A stretch of 64,000 nucleotides of DNA from Halorubrum sp. SD626R (lineage in GTDB: Archaea; Halobacteriota; Halobacteria; Halobacteriales; Haloferacaceae), in assembly GCF_001261915.1 (NCBI RefSeq), contig NZ_CVRT01000117.1:1-64000 (forward strand), given 5' to 3'. Each line of letters opens with the position of its first letter. The first letter of the stretch is position 1. Below are positions 26,735 through 36,011 of the stretch, piece by piece. Position numbers and translations under genes: made by a program. A model generated the notes under the pieces. The model did not search any database, was not told the origin of the DNA, and saw only the letters and a list, made by a program, of their open reading frames with translations.

Positions 26735-27667
26735 TCACCTGTCCGAGGCGAGTCCCTCCGCGAACTGCTCCGCGAAGAGGACGTAGATGATGAGGGTCGG
26801 AAGCGCGGCGACGAACGCTCCCGCCATCCGGAGACCGAAGTCGACGCCCGTCAGGTCGCTCCCGAGCCCGGACAACACGAGCGTCACGGTCGCGGCCGGG
26901 CTGCTCGAGCTCCCGATGAGCGTCAACGAGAACAGGAACTCGTTCCAGATCATCGTGAACTGGTAGATGAAGACGACGCCGATCATCGGCTTCGACAGCG
27001 GGAGCACGATCCGACGGTAGATGCTGGTGATGCTCGCGCCGTCGATCTTGGCGGCCTCGATGAGCTCGTCGGAGAGCGACATGTAGTACCCCCGGAACAG
27101 CAGCATGCAGATCGGGATCGCGTAGACGACGTGCGTGACCGTCACCGCGAACAGCCGCGAGTGTCGGGCGGTGAAGAACGGCAGGTTCCCCAGCGGCTCC
27201 AGCAGGCCGTCGACTCCGACGATGTTGATCCAGAAGTCCGAGAGCGGGACTAGCACCGCCTGATACGGGATGAAGATCCCGACCAGGAACAACACGAGGA
27301 TCGAGAACTGAAGGCGCTCGTTCCAGTCGACCAGCGTGAGTCCGTACGCCGCGATGCTCCCGAGGAAGACGCTGGCTATCGTCGACGGGACCGACATGAC
27401 GAGGCTGTTTACCATCCCCCGCGAGAGGTAGTCGAACGCCGTGCTCCACTTCTCCAAGGTGAACCCGTCGAGCCCCGGCGGGATGAACGGCGTCGTCGAC
27501 GTGACCGCGCCCGTGGTCTTGAACGCGGTCACGAACCCGGTCCAGATCGGCGAGATGAAGAAGGCGAAGAAGAACATGACCACGAACGCGAGCCCGATCT
27601 TCCTGTAGTTGAGGGCCGGCAGTATCCGCGCGATGCTTTCCGCACGGGAGTGAGTTGGTTTGCTCAT
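26735..27667 (-). CDS. carbohydrate ABC transporter permease (MalG type)
   Basis: 310 residues, six predicted helices. The EAA loop is present (EAAKIDGASITSIYRRIVLPLSKPMIGVVFIYQF), which docks to the ATPase. The N-terminal cytoplasmic part, LNYRKIGLAFVVMFFFAFFISPIWTGFVTAFKT, is typical of the CUT1 MalG subunit. It starts 1 base after the stop of the MalF-type gene and is the last gene of the binding protein-permease-permease operon. Imports a sugar or sugar acid; substrate unknown. Confidence 0.93.
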   Translation of the reverse strand: MSKPTHSRAESIARILPALNYRKIGLAFVVMFFFAFFISPIWTGFVTAFKTTGAVTSTTPFIPPGLDGFTLEKWSTAFDYLSRGMVNSLVMSVPSTIASVFLGSIAAYGLTLVDWNERLQFSILVLFLVGIFIPYQAVLVPLSDFWINIVGVDGLLEPLGNLPFFTARHSRLFAVTVTHVVYAIPICMLLFRGYYMSLSDELIEAAKIDGASITSIYRRIVLPLSKPMIGVVFIYQFTMIWNEFLFSLTLIGSSSSPAATVTLVLSGLGSDLTGVDFGLRMAGAFVAALPTLIIYVLFAEQFAEGLASDR

Positions 27668-27668
27668 A

Positions 27669-28634
27669 TCAGAGGCTCCCCTGTTTGTGCTGGTAGTGGA
27701 GATACGGTGCGATGATGGCGAGCGACATGACGAGCAGTATCGTCGCGATCGCGGCCGAGTACGCCCAGTTCTGTAGCTGGAACGCCTCGCGAACCATCAG
27801 GGTCGCGAGGATGTCCGTGGCCTGCGGCACGCGGTACTGCCCGAACATCGAGTAGAGGAAGGTGAACGCCTTCAACGCGAAGATCAACAGGATGACCGCC
27901 GCGCTGACGGACGACGACTTCAGCTGTGGAATGATCACGCGCCAGTAGGTCTTGAACGTGCTCGCGCCGTCGACTCGCGCGGCCTCGAACTGGTCGTCCG
28001 GAAGAGACTGGAGTCCGGCGAGAAACACGACCATGGCGTAGCCGCTGAACTGCCAGATGAGCGCGAATATCACGGATCCCAAGACCAGGTCGGGGTTCCC
28101 GATCCAGTTGTACGGTCCCAACCCGAACACGCCGAGGAGGACGTTCACCAGTCCGTTGTTGACGTTGTACATCCAGAGCCAGAACTGCGCGGTGACGACG
28201 AACGACAGCGCCATCGGAAGCAGGTAGATCGTCTGTATCTTCTCTTTGAACCGGATCTCCCGGTCGAGCAGGATCGCGAGGAACAGCCCCAACAGCATGG
28301 TGACCGTCGTGAAGACGATCATCAGTATGAACGTGTTCTTCGTGGTGACGATCACCGCCGGGTCCTGTAGCGCCTGGGCGTACATCTCCAGGTCCGGGCT
28401 CGTGAAGTCCGGCCGTTCGCGGAACCCTTCGTAGTCGGTGAGGGAGATCAGCGTGTTCCAGCCGATCCCGCCGTAGACGCCGAGTCCCATGATGCTGAAC
28501 GGGATGAACCAGTAGGGGAAGCTCCGAACGAAGTCGCTCTTCGAGAATCGGTGTAGCCGGTCTCGCCAGTCCTCGGAGGTTGTGCTCGCGGAGACCGGTG
28601 GCGATCCGGCGACCGTGTCTTCTGAACGTGCCAT
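27669..28634 (-). CDS. carbohydrate ABC transporter permease (MalF type)
   Basis: 321 residues, about six helices. The EAA loop reads EAARVDGASTFKTYWRVIIPQLKSS. The N-terminus carries a soluble stretch and a large first periplasmic-side segment (GIGWNTLISLTDYEGFRERPDFTSPDLEMYAQAL), usual for CUT1 MalF subunits. It forms the channel with the next gene and starts 30 bases after the binding-protein stop. Confidence 0.93.
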   Translation of the reverse strand: MARSEDTVAGSPPVSASTTSEDWRDRLHRFSKSDFVRSFPYWFIPFSIMGLGVYGGIGWNTLISLTDYEGFRERPDFTSPDLEMYAQALQDPAVIVTTKNTFILMIVFTTVTMLLGLFLAILLDREIRFKEKIQTIYLLPMALSFVVTAQFWLWMYNVNNGLVNVLLGVFGLGPYNWIGNPDLVLGSVIFALIWQFSGYAMVVFLAGLQSLPDDQFEAARVDGASTFKTYWRVIIPQLKSSSVSAAVILLIFALKAFTFLYSMFGQYRVPQATDILATLMVREAFQLQNWAYSAAIATILLVMSLAIIAPYLHYQHKQGSL

Positions 28635-28664
28635 GAATATGTGGTGAAAAGGTGAGGGTCGTCG

Positions 28665-30026
28665 TTATTCGAACACGGCCATCAGGGCTTCCGCCGTGGC
28701 CTCCGCGTCGTAGGGGTCGCTGAAGTTGTTGGCCATCGCGTCCTTACACGCGTCGAGCTCCTCGGGCGTACACGCGAGTCCGTGTGCGAGCGTCCGCGGG
28801 AACTGGTCGTGGTTGTTCAGGTGTTCCACGTTCATCGTGAGGAAGTCGTCGAGCTGGCCGTCGTCGATGTCCGTCCGGAGCGGAATGGACCCCTTGAGGT
28901 TGTTGAACCTGACCTGAAGCTCCGGGTCGCCGATCAGCTGGGCGAAGGCCTCGGCCTTGACCGGGGCGTTTCCGTCCTGGGGGAACATGAACGAGTCGAG
29001 GTGGAACACGTACATGCCCTCGGTACCCGGGAACGGGAGCCATCCCCAGTCCTCCTCGAACTCGAAGTTCTCCGCGTTGCGGTACATCCCCGCGGCCCAG
29101 TTGCCCATCGTGAAGAAGCCCGCCTCGCCGTTGATGAGCTTGTCGTTGGCCTCGGGGAAGCTGAGCGTCGCCCGGTCCTCGTTGGTGTGGGTCTGGATGA
29201 AGTCCTGCGTCTTCTCGAGCGCACGGACGAGCGCCTCCATGTCGCCGTCGCCGGCGAGCCACGCCTCGTAGGCTTCCTGTCCCTCGGTGCCCAGCATGAT
29301 CTGCGCCCAGTACTGGAGGACCGTCCACGGCGCGATCGTCGTCGTCGTCACCGGGATGTAGTCCGTCTCGTCGGCGATCGTCTGGCGCGCGGTCGTGAAC
29401 GAGTCCCAGTCGGTGATGTCGTCGGGGTTGACGCCGGCCTCCTCCAGAACGCTGATATTGTAGAAGAGGTTGTTCAGTCGGTGGGACCCGAGGGGAACGG
29501 CGCGGTACTCGTCGTTCATCCGGCACGCCTCGAGCGCCTTCGGAACCATCACGTCCTCCCAGCCCTGCTCCTCGTAGATCGAGGTCAAGCTGTCCAGCGT
29601 CCCGCCGTACTGGCTCATGTTGAGGCCGGGCCAGCCGGCGAACGCGTCCGGCGGGTTGCGGTTCGCCAGCCGTCGAGCGACCGTCGCGTTGAGGTTGACG
29701 TTCGCGTCGCCGCCGACCGGCTCGATCTGGTGTTCGTAGTCGGGATACCGCTCCTCGTACATCGCGACGATCTCCGCGGCCGCCTCGGCGCCGTCGCCGC
29801 CGGTCCATCCGTGGAGCGCTTCCATCGGGTTGTCCGTCACTTCCCCTCCGGAACCGTCGCCGCCGTTACCGCCGTCGCCGCCGTTACCCCCGTCGCCGCC
29901 GTCGCCGGACCCGCTGTTCCCGCTACAACCGGCGAGCATCACCCCGACGCCGGCCGCTCCGGTACCGATCACTTTCCGCCGTGTCAGGTAGTCACCGTCT
30001 CCGTCCGAGTTACCTTGTTCAGGCAT
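28665..30026 (-). CDS. extracellular sugar-binding lipoprotein of ABC transporter
   Basis: 453 residues from ATG 30026 (MPEQGNSDGDG). A Tat signal with RRKVIGTGAAGVGVMLAGCSG gives a lipobox cysteine, so it is exported folded and lipid-anchored. A Gly/Asp/Asn-rich linker (about 35-65) connects to a family-1 solute-binding domain (ALHGWTGGDGAEAAAEIVAMYEERYPDYE ... AFAQLIGDPELQVRFNNLKGSIPLRTD). It delivers the substrate to the two downstream permeases. Promoter-like ATATATAATC lies at about 30048-30057. Confidence 0.93.
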   Translation of the reverse strand: MPEQGNSDGDGDYLTRRKVIGTGAAGVGVMLAGCSGNSGSGDGGDGGNGGDGGNGGDGSGGEVTDNPMEALHGWTGGDGAEAAAEIVAMYEERYPDYEHQIEPVGGDANVNLNATVARRLANRNPPDAFAGWPGLNMSQYGGTLDSLTSIYEEQGWEDVMVPKALEACRMNDEYRAVPLGSHRLNNLFYNISVLEEAGVNPDDITDWDSFTTARQTIADETDYIPVTTTTIAPWTVLQYWAQIMLGTEGQEAYEAWLAGDGDMEALVRALEKTQDFIQTHTNEDRATLSFPEANDKLINGEAGFFTMGNWAAGMYRNAENFEFEEDWGWLPFPGTEGMYVFHLDSFMFPQDGNAPVKAEAFAQLIGDPELQVRFNNLKGSIPLRTDIDDGQLDDFLTMNVEHLNNHDQFPRTLAHGLACTPEELDACKDAMANNFSDPYDAEATAEALMAVFE

Positions 30027-30153
30027 ACCATTGATTCTTGTATTCCTCATATATAATCATTTTGTTGTCCACGCTGACTTATGTCGCGAGTAACCGACCT
30101 ACCCGAACCTACGTACCGCCGTCTTACGCTCTGTCGCCGCCGATCCGTCGCTC

Positions 30154-31302
30154 TTACTTCGTCCCGATCTCCTGTACTTGCTCGACCTCCTCGACGATAC
30201 GGTTCCGGAGCGCCTCGCCGGTCGTGCCGTCGAACAGGTGGATCGCGTCTTCGGGGAACGACACGCCGACGCTCTGGCCGCCGGTGAGGTGTCGCATCCC
30301 GTCGACGGTCGACGTGAACGTCTCGTCCGTCGCGGCCTCGGTGAATCGTAGGTGGACGGCGTTCTCGTTGCCGTGGGGTTCGATCACGTCGATGACTCCG
30401 GAGAACTCCTTCGGGCCGGAGAGATCGTCGCCGATTTCGACGTTCTCCGGGCGAATCCCCAACACCAACTCGGTCGTTCCCTCGACGCTCGCGAGCGCCT
30501 CCTCGGAGAGCGGGTACTCGAACCCGTCGCCGACGAGGACGCCGTCCTCCAGCGTCACGTCGAAGAAGTTCATCGACGGCTCCCCGATGAATCCGGCGAC
30601 GAACACGTTCGCGGGCTCGTGATAACACTGCATCGGCGTTCCGACCTGCTGGAGCGTCCCGCCGTCCAGGATCGCGATCCGATCGGACATCGTCATCGCC
30701 TCGGTCTGGTCGTGAGTGACGTAGATCGTGGTGGTTCCGAGGTCCTCCTGGAGCTGCTGGAGCTCCGTCCGCATCTCCGCCCGCAGCTTCGCGTCGAGGT
30801 TCGCGAGCGGTTCGTCGAGCAGGAACACCTTCGGATCGCGGACGATAGCGCGCCCCAGCGCGACGCGCTGCTGTTGCCCGCCCGAGAGCTCGCCCGGTTT
30901 CCGATCGAGGAGGTCGGTGATCCCGAGCATTTCGGCGGCCGTGTGGACCCGCTCTTCGATCTCGTCGTCCGGGAGGTCGCTCGACTCCTCCAGGCCGAAC
31001 GCCATGTTCTCGTAGACGGTCATATGCGGGTACAGCGCGTACGACTGGAACACCATCGCGATATCGCGCTCCTGGGGCGTCTGCCGGTGGATGGGTTCGC
31101 CGTCGATGTTGATCGACCCGCCGGTCGGCGTCTCCAGTCCGGCGACCATTCGGAGCGTCGTCGACTTCCCGCAGCCCGACGGACCGACGAGAACGAGGAA
31201 CTCGCCGTCTTCGATCTCCAGGTTCAGGTTGTCCACCGCCACGATCTCGTCGCCGTCGTCGTTGAATGTCTTCGTCGCGTCTCGTAATGAGAGGTTTGCC
31301 AT
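30154..31302 (-). CDS. carbohydrate ABC transporter ATP-binding protein (MalK/UgpC type)
   Basis: 382 residues. Walker A is GPSGCGKST, the Q-loop is MVFQSYALYPHM, the signature is LSGGQQQRVALGRA, Walker B is VFLLDEPLANLDA and the H-loop is YVTHDQTEAMT. After the NBD (about 1-235) comes a TOBE-type regulatory domain (about 245-370, GIRPENVEI). It has its own promoter, divergent from the dehydratase gene, separate from but facing the same way as the permease operon. It probably energises that importer and may serve others. Confidence 0.95.
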   Translation of the reverse strand: MANLSLRDATKTFNDDGDEIVAVDNLNLEIEDGEFLVLVGPSGCGKSTTLRMVAGLETPTGGSINIDGEPIHRQTPQERDIAMVFQSYALYPHMTVYENMAFGLEESSDLPDDEIEERVHTAAEMLGITDLLDRKPGELSGGQQQRVALGRAIVRDPKVFLLDEPLANLDAKLRAEMRTELQQLQEDLGTTTIYVTHDQTEAMTMSDRIAILDGGTLQQVGTPMQCYHEPANVFVAGFIGEPSMNFFDVTLEDGVLVGDGFEYPLSEEALASVEGTTELVLGIRPENVEIGDDLSGPKEFSGVIDVIEPHGNENAVHLRFTEAATDETFTSTVDGMRHLTGGQSVGVSFPEDAIHLFDGTTGEALRNRIVEEVEQVQEIGTK

Positions 31303-31417
31303 GATATCTCATGATTGTTCGCCCTGATATATTTATTTGATTCGGTTCGGGGAGTCGGGACGCCGCGACGGTGAGTTCCGATAAGTTTAATATTGTTGTA
31401 TCGGCGATGTAGGCCGT
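31303..31417. promoter_or_regulatory. divergent promoter region
   Basis: 115 bp between the ATPase gene (leftward) and the dehydratase gene (rightward). TTTAATATT at about 31386-31394 lies 24-32 bp before the rightward ATG. TATATTTATTT at about 31327-31337 (read on the minus strand) lies about 25-35 bp before the leftward ATG. Both fit leaderless transcription. No GTTC-N9-GAAC palindrome is seen here. Confidence 0.55.
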
Positions 31418-32593
31418 ATGACCGACGCAACAATCACTGGTGTAGACACATACCTGGTCGCGAATCCGTGGAAGCCGTGGGTATTCGTCGAACTGGAGAC
31501 CGACGCCGGCGTGACCGGGCTCGCGGAGGCCACCACGCACGACAAACCGCGGACCGTCGCGGCCGCGATCGAGGAGATGTCCGACTTCTTCATCGGCAAG
31601 GACCCCTTCGACACCGAGCAGATCTGGCTCGAGATGTACCGCGACGAGTGGTTCTCGAAGAACGTCATCAACACCACCGTCTGCTCGGCCGTCGACATGG
31701 CGTGTTGGGACATCAAGGGGAAGCTCCTCGATAAGCCCGTGTACGACCTCCTCGGCGGACAGGTCCACGGCGACGAGCTCCGCGCGTACGCCAACGGCTG
31801 GTACACCGACACGGGAGGCGAGCCCGAGGGGTTCGCCCGCGCCGCCGAACGCGTCGTCGACGACGGCTACGACGCGATGAAGTTCGACCCGTTCGGCACC
31901 GCCTGGCAGTCCATGACCCGCAAGGAGCAGAACAAGGCGGTCGACATCGTGCGTGCGGTCCGCGAGGCCGTCGGCCCCGACGTCGACCTGCTCATCGAGT
32001 GTCACGGCCGCTTCTCCGCCGGACAGGCCGTCGAGATCGCGCGCGAGCTGGACGAGTTCGATCCGACGTGGTTCGAGGAGCCGTGCCCGCCCGACTCGAT
32101 CAACAGCCTCGCGGAGGTCGCCCGGAAGTCCCCGATCCCGGTCGCGACCGGCGAGCGCCACATGAGCAAACACGACTTCTTCGAACTGGTCACTCGGACG
32201 GACATCGACGTGTTCCAGCCCGACCTCATGAACACGGGCGGAATCACCGAGGGGAAGAAGATCGCCGGCCTCGCGGAGGCCGACCACGTCGACATCGCCC
32301 CGCACAATCCGCAGGGTCCCGTCGCAGGCGCGATCTACTCCCACTTCTGTACGTCCATCCCGAACTTCCGGATCCAGGAGATGTTCCAGACGTACGACGT
32401 CGACTGGGTCGACGACCTGCTGGTGGATCCCCTGAAAGTCGAAGACGGCTACGTCCAGATGCCCGAGGGGCCGGGATACGGTATCGAACTGAATCACGAC
32501 GTCGTCAGAGAGCACGAGTACACCGAAGACAGCGTCCACACGATCAACCTCTTCGAGAAGGACTGGGAGAAACGAGAGGTCCAGCGCCGGTAA
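31418..32593 (+). CDS. enolase-superfamily sugar-acid dehydratase (galactonate/gluconate dehydratase-like)
   Basis: 391 residues, mandelate racemase/MLE fold, distinct from the dehydratase at 22.3 kb. Catalytic-site segments are DAMKFDPFG, LLIECHGRFS, WFEEPCPPD, VATGERHMS and DIAPHNPQGPVA, the pattern of D-galactonate/gluconate dehydratases. It should convert an aldonate to a 2-keto-3-deoxy acid for the downstream aldolase or FAH enzyme. It shares a divergent promoter region with the transporter ATPase gene. Confidence 0.88.
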   Translation: MTDATITGVDTYLVANPWKPWVFVELETDAGVTGLAEATTHDKPRTVAAAIEEMSDFFIGKDPFDTEQIWLEMYRDEWFSKNVINTTVCSAVDMACWDIKGKLLDKPVYDLLGGQVHGDELRAYANGWYTDTGGEPEGFARAAERVVDDGYDAMKFDPFGTAWQSMTRKEQNKAVDIVRAVREAVGPDVDLLIECHGRFSAGQAVEIARELDEFDPTWFEEPCPPDSINSLAEVARKSPIPVATGERHMSKHDFFELVTRTDIDVFQPDLMNTGGITEGKKIAGLAEADHVDIAPHNPQGPVAGAIYSHFCTSIPNFRIQEMFQTYDVDWVDDLLVDPLKVEDGYVQMPEGPGYGIELNHDVVREHEYTEDSVHTINLFEKDWEKREVQRR

Positions 32594-32853
32594 CGCACGG
32601 CGTTTCGCCCCCACGGCCGGTTCCGCGTTCTCCTACTCCTCCTCCGGATCCTCGGGGTTTCGGCTTCGGTCGAGCTCCGGATTCCTCCGTTTTCCGCATG
32701 TTCACCGCTAAAACTATTCGGAGACGACGGTCTCCGGCGACCCACGACGGCCCCGTCGTACCCATCTTTGGTGTCCGTCCCACGGGAGTCGCGGCCCGCG
32801 GCTCCCGCTTCGATCCGCCGATCGACGCGGGTGTCGCCCTCGATCGGCATCTT

Positions 32854-32870
32854 GTTCTGTTTTAGGGAAC
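32854..32870. promoter_or_regulatory. IclR-type operator variant
   Basis: GTTCTG-TTTTA-GGGAAC. The left arm matches the GTTCTG-N5-CAGAAC consensus and the right arm keeps GAAC. Outer bases extend the symmetry to TTGTTC...GAACAA. Confidence 0.5.
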
Positions 32871-33066
32871 AACATCTGTACCGCGGTTGCGAGGAATTAC
32901 AATTGTATAATTGTAATACGAATCGGGAAATTAGAACGATATCCGCGGTAAAGGAGTCATTAGCGTACTATATAATGAACGTTTGCCGGGGTTAGCCGGC
33001 GCAAGAGACGATCCGACGAGCTATCAGGTCGAACCGAACTGAGCGTGTCTGTGATTACGAACGGTC

Positions 33067-33083
33067 GTTCTGGAAAACAGAAC
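33067..33083. promoter_or_regulatory. perfect 17-bp IclR-type palindrome downstream of iclR
   Basis: GTTCTG-GAAAA-CAGAAC, six-base perfect arms, 7 bases past the iclR stop codon. It has the same arms and spacer as the site upstream of iclR at 33878-33894. Confidence 0.6.
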
Positions 33084-33089
33084 CCGATG

Positions 33090-33845
33090 CTAGTAGTTGA
33101 TGTTGAGTTCGATGACGTTGGCCGCGCTGAGGACCCGCTCGGAGAGCTCTCCGTGAAGCTCCTCGTCGCTGACGCGGCTCATGGGAGCGGAAACGCTCAC
33201 GGCGCCGAGCACCTCGTCGGAGGAGGACTTCACCGGAGCCCCGATACACCGCAGCCCTTCGAGGCGTTCGCCGTCATCGATCGCGTATCCCCGCTCCCGG
33301 ACCGATTCCAACGCGTCGAACAGCTCCTCCCGGGATCCGATGCTGCGGGGCGTCTCCGGTTCGATCCCGTGCCGCTCGATGATCTCTTCGACGCGGGATT
33401 CGGGGAGATACGCGAGGACCGCCTTCCCCAGCGCGGTCGTGTGGAGGTTGGTTCTGAGGCCGGCGTACGTGTCGAGGTCGACCGCGTCTTCCCCCTTCGA
33501 ACGCATCAGGTACACGCCGGTTCCCTGCTCTTCGACGAGGAGGTTGGCGAGTTCGCCCGTCTCGTCCGCGAGCGACTTGATTTCCGGTTCGGCCACCTGA
33601 TAGAACTCCATCGACTTGCGGATCGATCCGCCGACCTCTAAGAACTTCAGTCCGAGCTGGTACCGGTCCCCCGTCTTCAGGACGTAGCCGTGGTCCCGAA
33701 GCGTGGTCAAGTGGTTGTGAACCGCGCTCTTCCCCATGTCGACGCCCTCAGCCAACTCCGTAACGCCGGCGGGGCCCCGCCGCATGAGCTCCTCGACCAG
33801 CGTGAGCGTCTTCTCCGTCGTTCGGACGGGGTGTTTGGCATCCAT
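33090..33845 (-). CDS. IclR family transcriptional regulator
   Basis: 251 residues. The N-terminal winged helix (about 8-70: [45 protein letters not shown]) is followed by the IclR effector domain (about 80-250: YVSPLE-like core [52 protein letters not shown]...[23 protein letters not shown]). It resembles XacR, the H. volcanii pentose regulator, described as activating pentose genes and repressing its own. Two palindromes in its own promoter fit autoregulation. Confidence 0.93.
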   Translation of the reverse strand: MDAKHPVRTTEKTLTLVEELMRRGPAGVTELAEGVDMGKSAVHNHLTTLRDHGYVLKTGDRYQLGLKFLEVGGSIRKSMEFYQVAEPEIKSLADETGELANLLVEEQGTGVYLMRSKGEDAVDLDTYAGLRTNLHTTALGKAVLAYLPESRVEEIIERHGIEPETPRSIGSREELFDALESVRERGYAIDDGERLEGLRCIGAPVKSSSDEVLGAVSVSAPMSRVSDEELHGELSERVLSAANVIELNINY

Positions 33846-33894
33846 ACGAACATCTTCTGTTCGTCCCCGTAATAAGCGTTCTGTGAATCAGAAC
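33846..33894 (-). promoter_or_regulatory. iclR promoter with two operators
   Basis: ACGAACA-TCTTC-TGTTCGT (33846-33864, perfect 7-bp arms) abuts the start codon. CGCTTATTACG (about 33868-33878 on this strand) is the TATA box about 27 bp upstream. GTTCTG-TGAAT-CAGAAC (33878-33894, perfect 6-bp arms) lies just beyond it. Operators on both sides of the TATA box suggest self-repression. Confidence 0.65.
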
Positions 33895-34076
33895 GGTAGC
33901 GCCCGGAGATCGCGATTCACGCAGCGGCGGAGGGTCCGCGCCGTTCGCTCGTCGTTTCCACAATTCCGCCGCCAACGCGGCCGTAAGCCGTTCCCTCCCG
34001 ACGGCGTCGCCCCCGGAGTCGACGCGTGCCGTCCGGGATCGAATGAACTACGACGGGCTAGCCGGTAGGGATCGGT

Positions 34077-34886
34077 ATGACGTTCGAGTCGCTACCCCCG
34101 ATCGGACTCGGTACCTGGCAGAACGACGACCCCGAACAGTGCGCCGAAACCGTCGCGACGGCCCTCGAAACGGGATACCGACACGTCGACACGGCGCGCT
34201 TCTACGAGAACGAGGCGGCCGTCGGCGACGGGATCGCCGCCGCGGACGTGCCTCGCGAGGAGGTCTTCCTCGCGTCGAAGCTCCATCCGATGGCCGAGGG
34301 ACTCGCCCACGACGAGGTGTACGACGGCATCGAGGAGAGCCTCTCGCTCCTCGGCGTGGACGCGCTCGACCTCGTCTACGTCCACTGGCCGGTCGGTAAC
34401 TACGACGCGGCGGAGACGCTGTCGGCGTTCGACGACCTCGTCGACGACGGCCTCGCCCGCCACGTCGGCGTTTCGAACTTCGATATCGAGCTGCTCGACG
34501 AGGCCACCGACGCGCTCGACGCGCCGCTCTTCGCGAACCAGGTCGAGCGTCACCCGATGTTGCCGCGAGACGACCTCGTCGCTCACGCACGAGAACACGG
34601 CTACTACCTCGTCGCGTACTCGCCGCTCGCTCGCGGCGAGGCGCTCGATCTGCCCGCGGTCGAGGCCGTGGCGGAAAAACACGGCGTCTCGCCGGCGCAG
34701 GCCTGCCTCGCGTGGGTCACGCACCCCGAGAACGTCGTCGCCGTACCGAAGGCGACCGGGAGCGCGCACTTATCGGACAACCTCGGCGCCGCCGATCTGG
34801 AACTCGATCCGGAAGACGTCGAACGCATCGACGACGTCGACGCGCGAAAGCGGTTCGTCGACCGCGAGGGCGCGCCCTGGCAGTGA
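34077..34886 (+). CDS. aldo/keto reductase
   Basis: 269 residues, TIM-barrel NAD(P)H-dependent AKR. The catalytic tetrad is in place: Asp and Tyr in VDTARFYENE, Lys in ASKLHPM and His in VYVHWP. The cofactor-binding C-terminal segment VPKATGSAHLSDNLGAADLELDPEDVERID is normal. It probably reduces or oxidises an aldose or sugar-derived aldehyde. The next gene, a Gfo/Idh protein, is 105 bases downstream with its own TATA box. Confidence 0.92.
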   Translation: MTFESLPPIGLGTWQNDDPEQCAETVATALETGYRHVDTARFYENEAAVGDGIAAADVPREEVFLASKLHPMAEGLAHDEVYDGIEESLSLLGVDALDLVYVHWPVGNYDAAETLSAFDDLVDDGLARHVGVSNFDIELLDEATDALDAPLFANQVERHPMLPRDDLVAHAREHGYYLVAYSPLARGEALDLPAVEAVAEKHGVSPAQACLAWVTHPENVVAVPKATGSAHLSDNLGAADLELDPEDVERIDDVDARKRFVDREGAPWQ

Positions 34887-34991
34887 GGGAACGAACGCCC
34901 CCATTAATCCGTGCGCCGGTCTGTAACCTCCCTCGGAATTCCCTTCGGGCCGACCGGGGTTTTTATATGGTTTCCAGATATCCGCCTGAGT

Positions 34992-35972
34992 ATGCGATTC
35001 GGAATTGTCAGCACCGCGAACATCGGCGTCGAATCGGTCATCCCGGCCATCGCTGCGAGCGACCACGAGGTGGGGGCTATCGCGTCGCGCGACGGTGCGG
35101 CCGCGACCGCGCTGGCCGAGCGGTTCGATGTCGACGACGCATACGAGGGGTACGACTCGATGCTCGACGACGGCGAAATCGACGCCGTGTACGTCCCGCT
35201 CCCGAACGGCCTTCACGCGGAGTGGATCCGCGCGGCCGCCGACGCGGGTCTCCACGTCCTCTGTGAGAAGCCGCTGACGGGGAGCGCCGAGGAGACCGAG
35301 GCGGTCTTCGACTACTGCGAGGAGCGCGGCGTCACGCTCATGGAAGCGTTCATGTACCGCTTCCACCCGCTCACGGAGCGCGCGGCCGAAGTGGTCGACG
35401 AGGAGCTGGGAGACGTCCGCGCGGTCACGTCGGCGTTCACCTTCCGAATGCCCGACGGCGCCGAGGACATCCGCCTCGATCCCGACCTCGACGGCGGGTC
35501 GGTGTACGACGTCGGGACCTACGCCGTCGGCGCCGCGCGCATGTTCCTCGGCGAACCCGACCGCGTCTACGCCCGCACCCACGACGGCCGCGACTGCGGC
35601 GTCGACACCGAGATGGCGGGCGTCCTCGAATACGAGTCCGGTGCCAGCGCCCGCGTCCAGTCGGGCTTCGAGACGCCGCTCACCCAGTACTACCGAGTCG
35701 AGACGACCGACGGCTGGCTGACGGCCGAGCCGACCTTCGACGTCGACGTCGAGGGGGAAACCTCCCTGACCTACGGCGTCGACGGGCGAGAGGTCACGGA
35801 GACGTTCGACCCCGCCGACCACTACCGACTGGAGGTCGAACACTTCGCGGACTGCATCGAGCGCGGCGAGACGCCCCGAATCGACCGCGAGGAGAGCGTG
35901 AACCACGCTCGGGTCCTCGATGCCGTCTTCCGCAGCGCCGCGGACGGGGAGCCCGTTTCGCTCGACGACTGA
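34992..35972 (+). CDS. Gfo/Idh/MocA family oxidoreductase
   Basis: 326 residues from ATG 34992, supported by a TATA-like TTTTATATGG at 34961-34970 at leaderless distance; the ORF extends upstream without similarity. The Rossmann motif is FGIVSTANIGVESVIPAI, CEKPLTGSAEETEAVF carries the conserved EKP, and the C-terminal domain has MEAFMYRFHPL and DPDLDGGSVYDVGTYAVGAARM. Such enzymes oxidise aldoses such as xylose or glucose. It is separate from the Gfo6-like gene at 21 kb; the two could act on different anomers or sugars. Confidence 0.9.
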   Translation: MRFGIVSTANIGVESVIPAIAASDHEVGAIASRDGAAATALAERFDVDDAYEGYDSMLDDGEIDAVYVPLPNGLHAEWIRAAADAGLHVLCEKPLTGSAEETEAVFDYCEERGVTLMEAFMYRFHPLTERAAEVVDEELGDVRAVTSAFTFRMPDGAEDIRLDPDLDGGSVYDVGTYAVGAARMFLGEPDRVYARTHDGRDCGVDTEMAGVLEYESGASARVQSGFETPLTQYYRVETTDGWLTAEPTFDVDVEGETSLTYGVDGREVTETFDPADHYRLEVEHFADCIERGETPRIDREESVNHARVLDAVFRSAADGEPVSLDD

Positions 35973-36011
35973 CGGCCGCGGGACCCCTCGAACCGGATCT
36001 CCGCCGCCGAC

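Larger units (their letters stand above)
32594..33089. other. AT-rich intergenic region with palindromes, 496 bp
   Basis: No gene is seen. It holds an IclR-type operator variant (32854-32870), a perfect 9-bp-arm palindrome ATTACAATT-GTAT-AATTGTAAT (32896-32917), a TATA-like TACTATATAATG near 32965-32976 followed by only a six-codon frame, and a second, perfect IclR-type palindrome (33067-33083). The promoter without a gene could drive a small RNA, which is unproven. Confidence 0.4.

Noticed and set aside
29840-29935. Short tandem repeat in the sugar-binding protein gene
   Set aside because: It encodes the Gly/Asp/Asn linker after the lipobox, normal for haloarchaeal binding proteins.
30047-32614. 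855-codon minus-strand frame across the dehydratase and transporter ATPase genes
   Set aside because: It crosses a divergent promoter and runs antisense to a clear dehydratase, with no recognisable domain.
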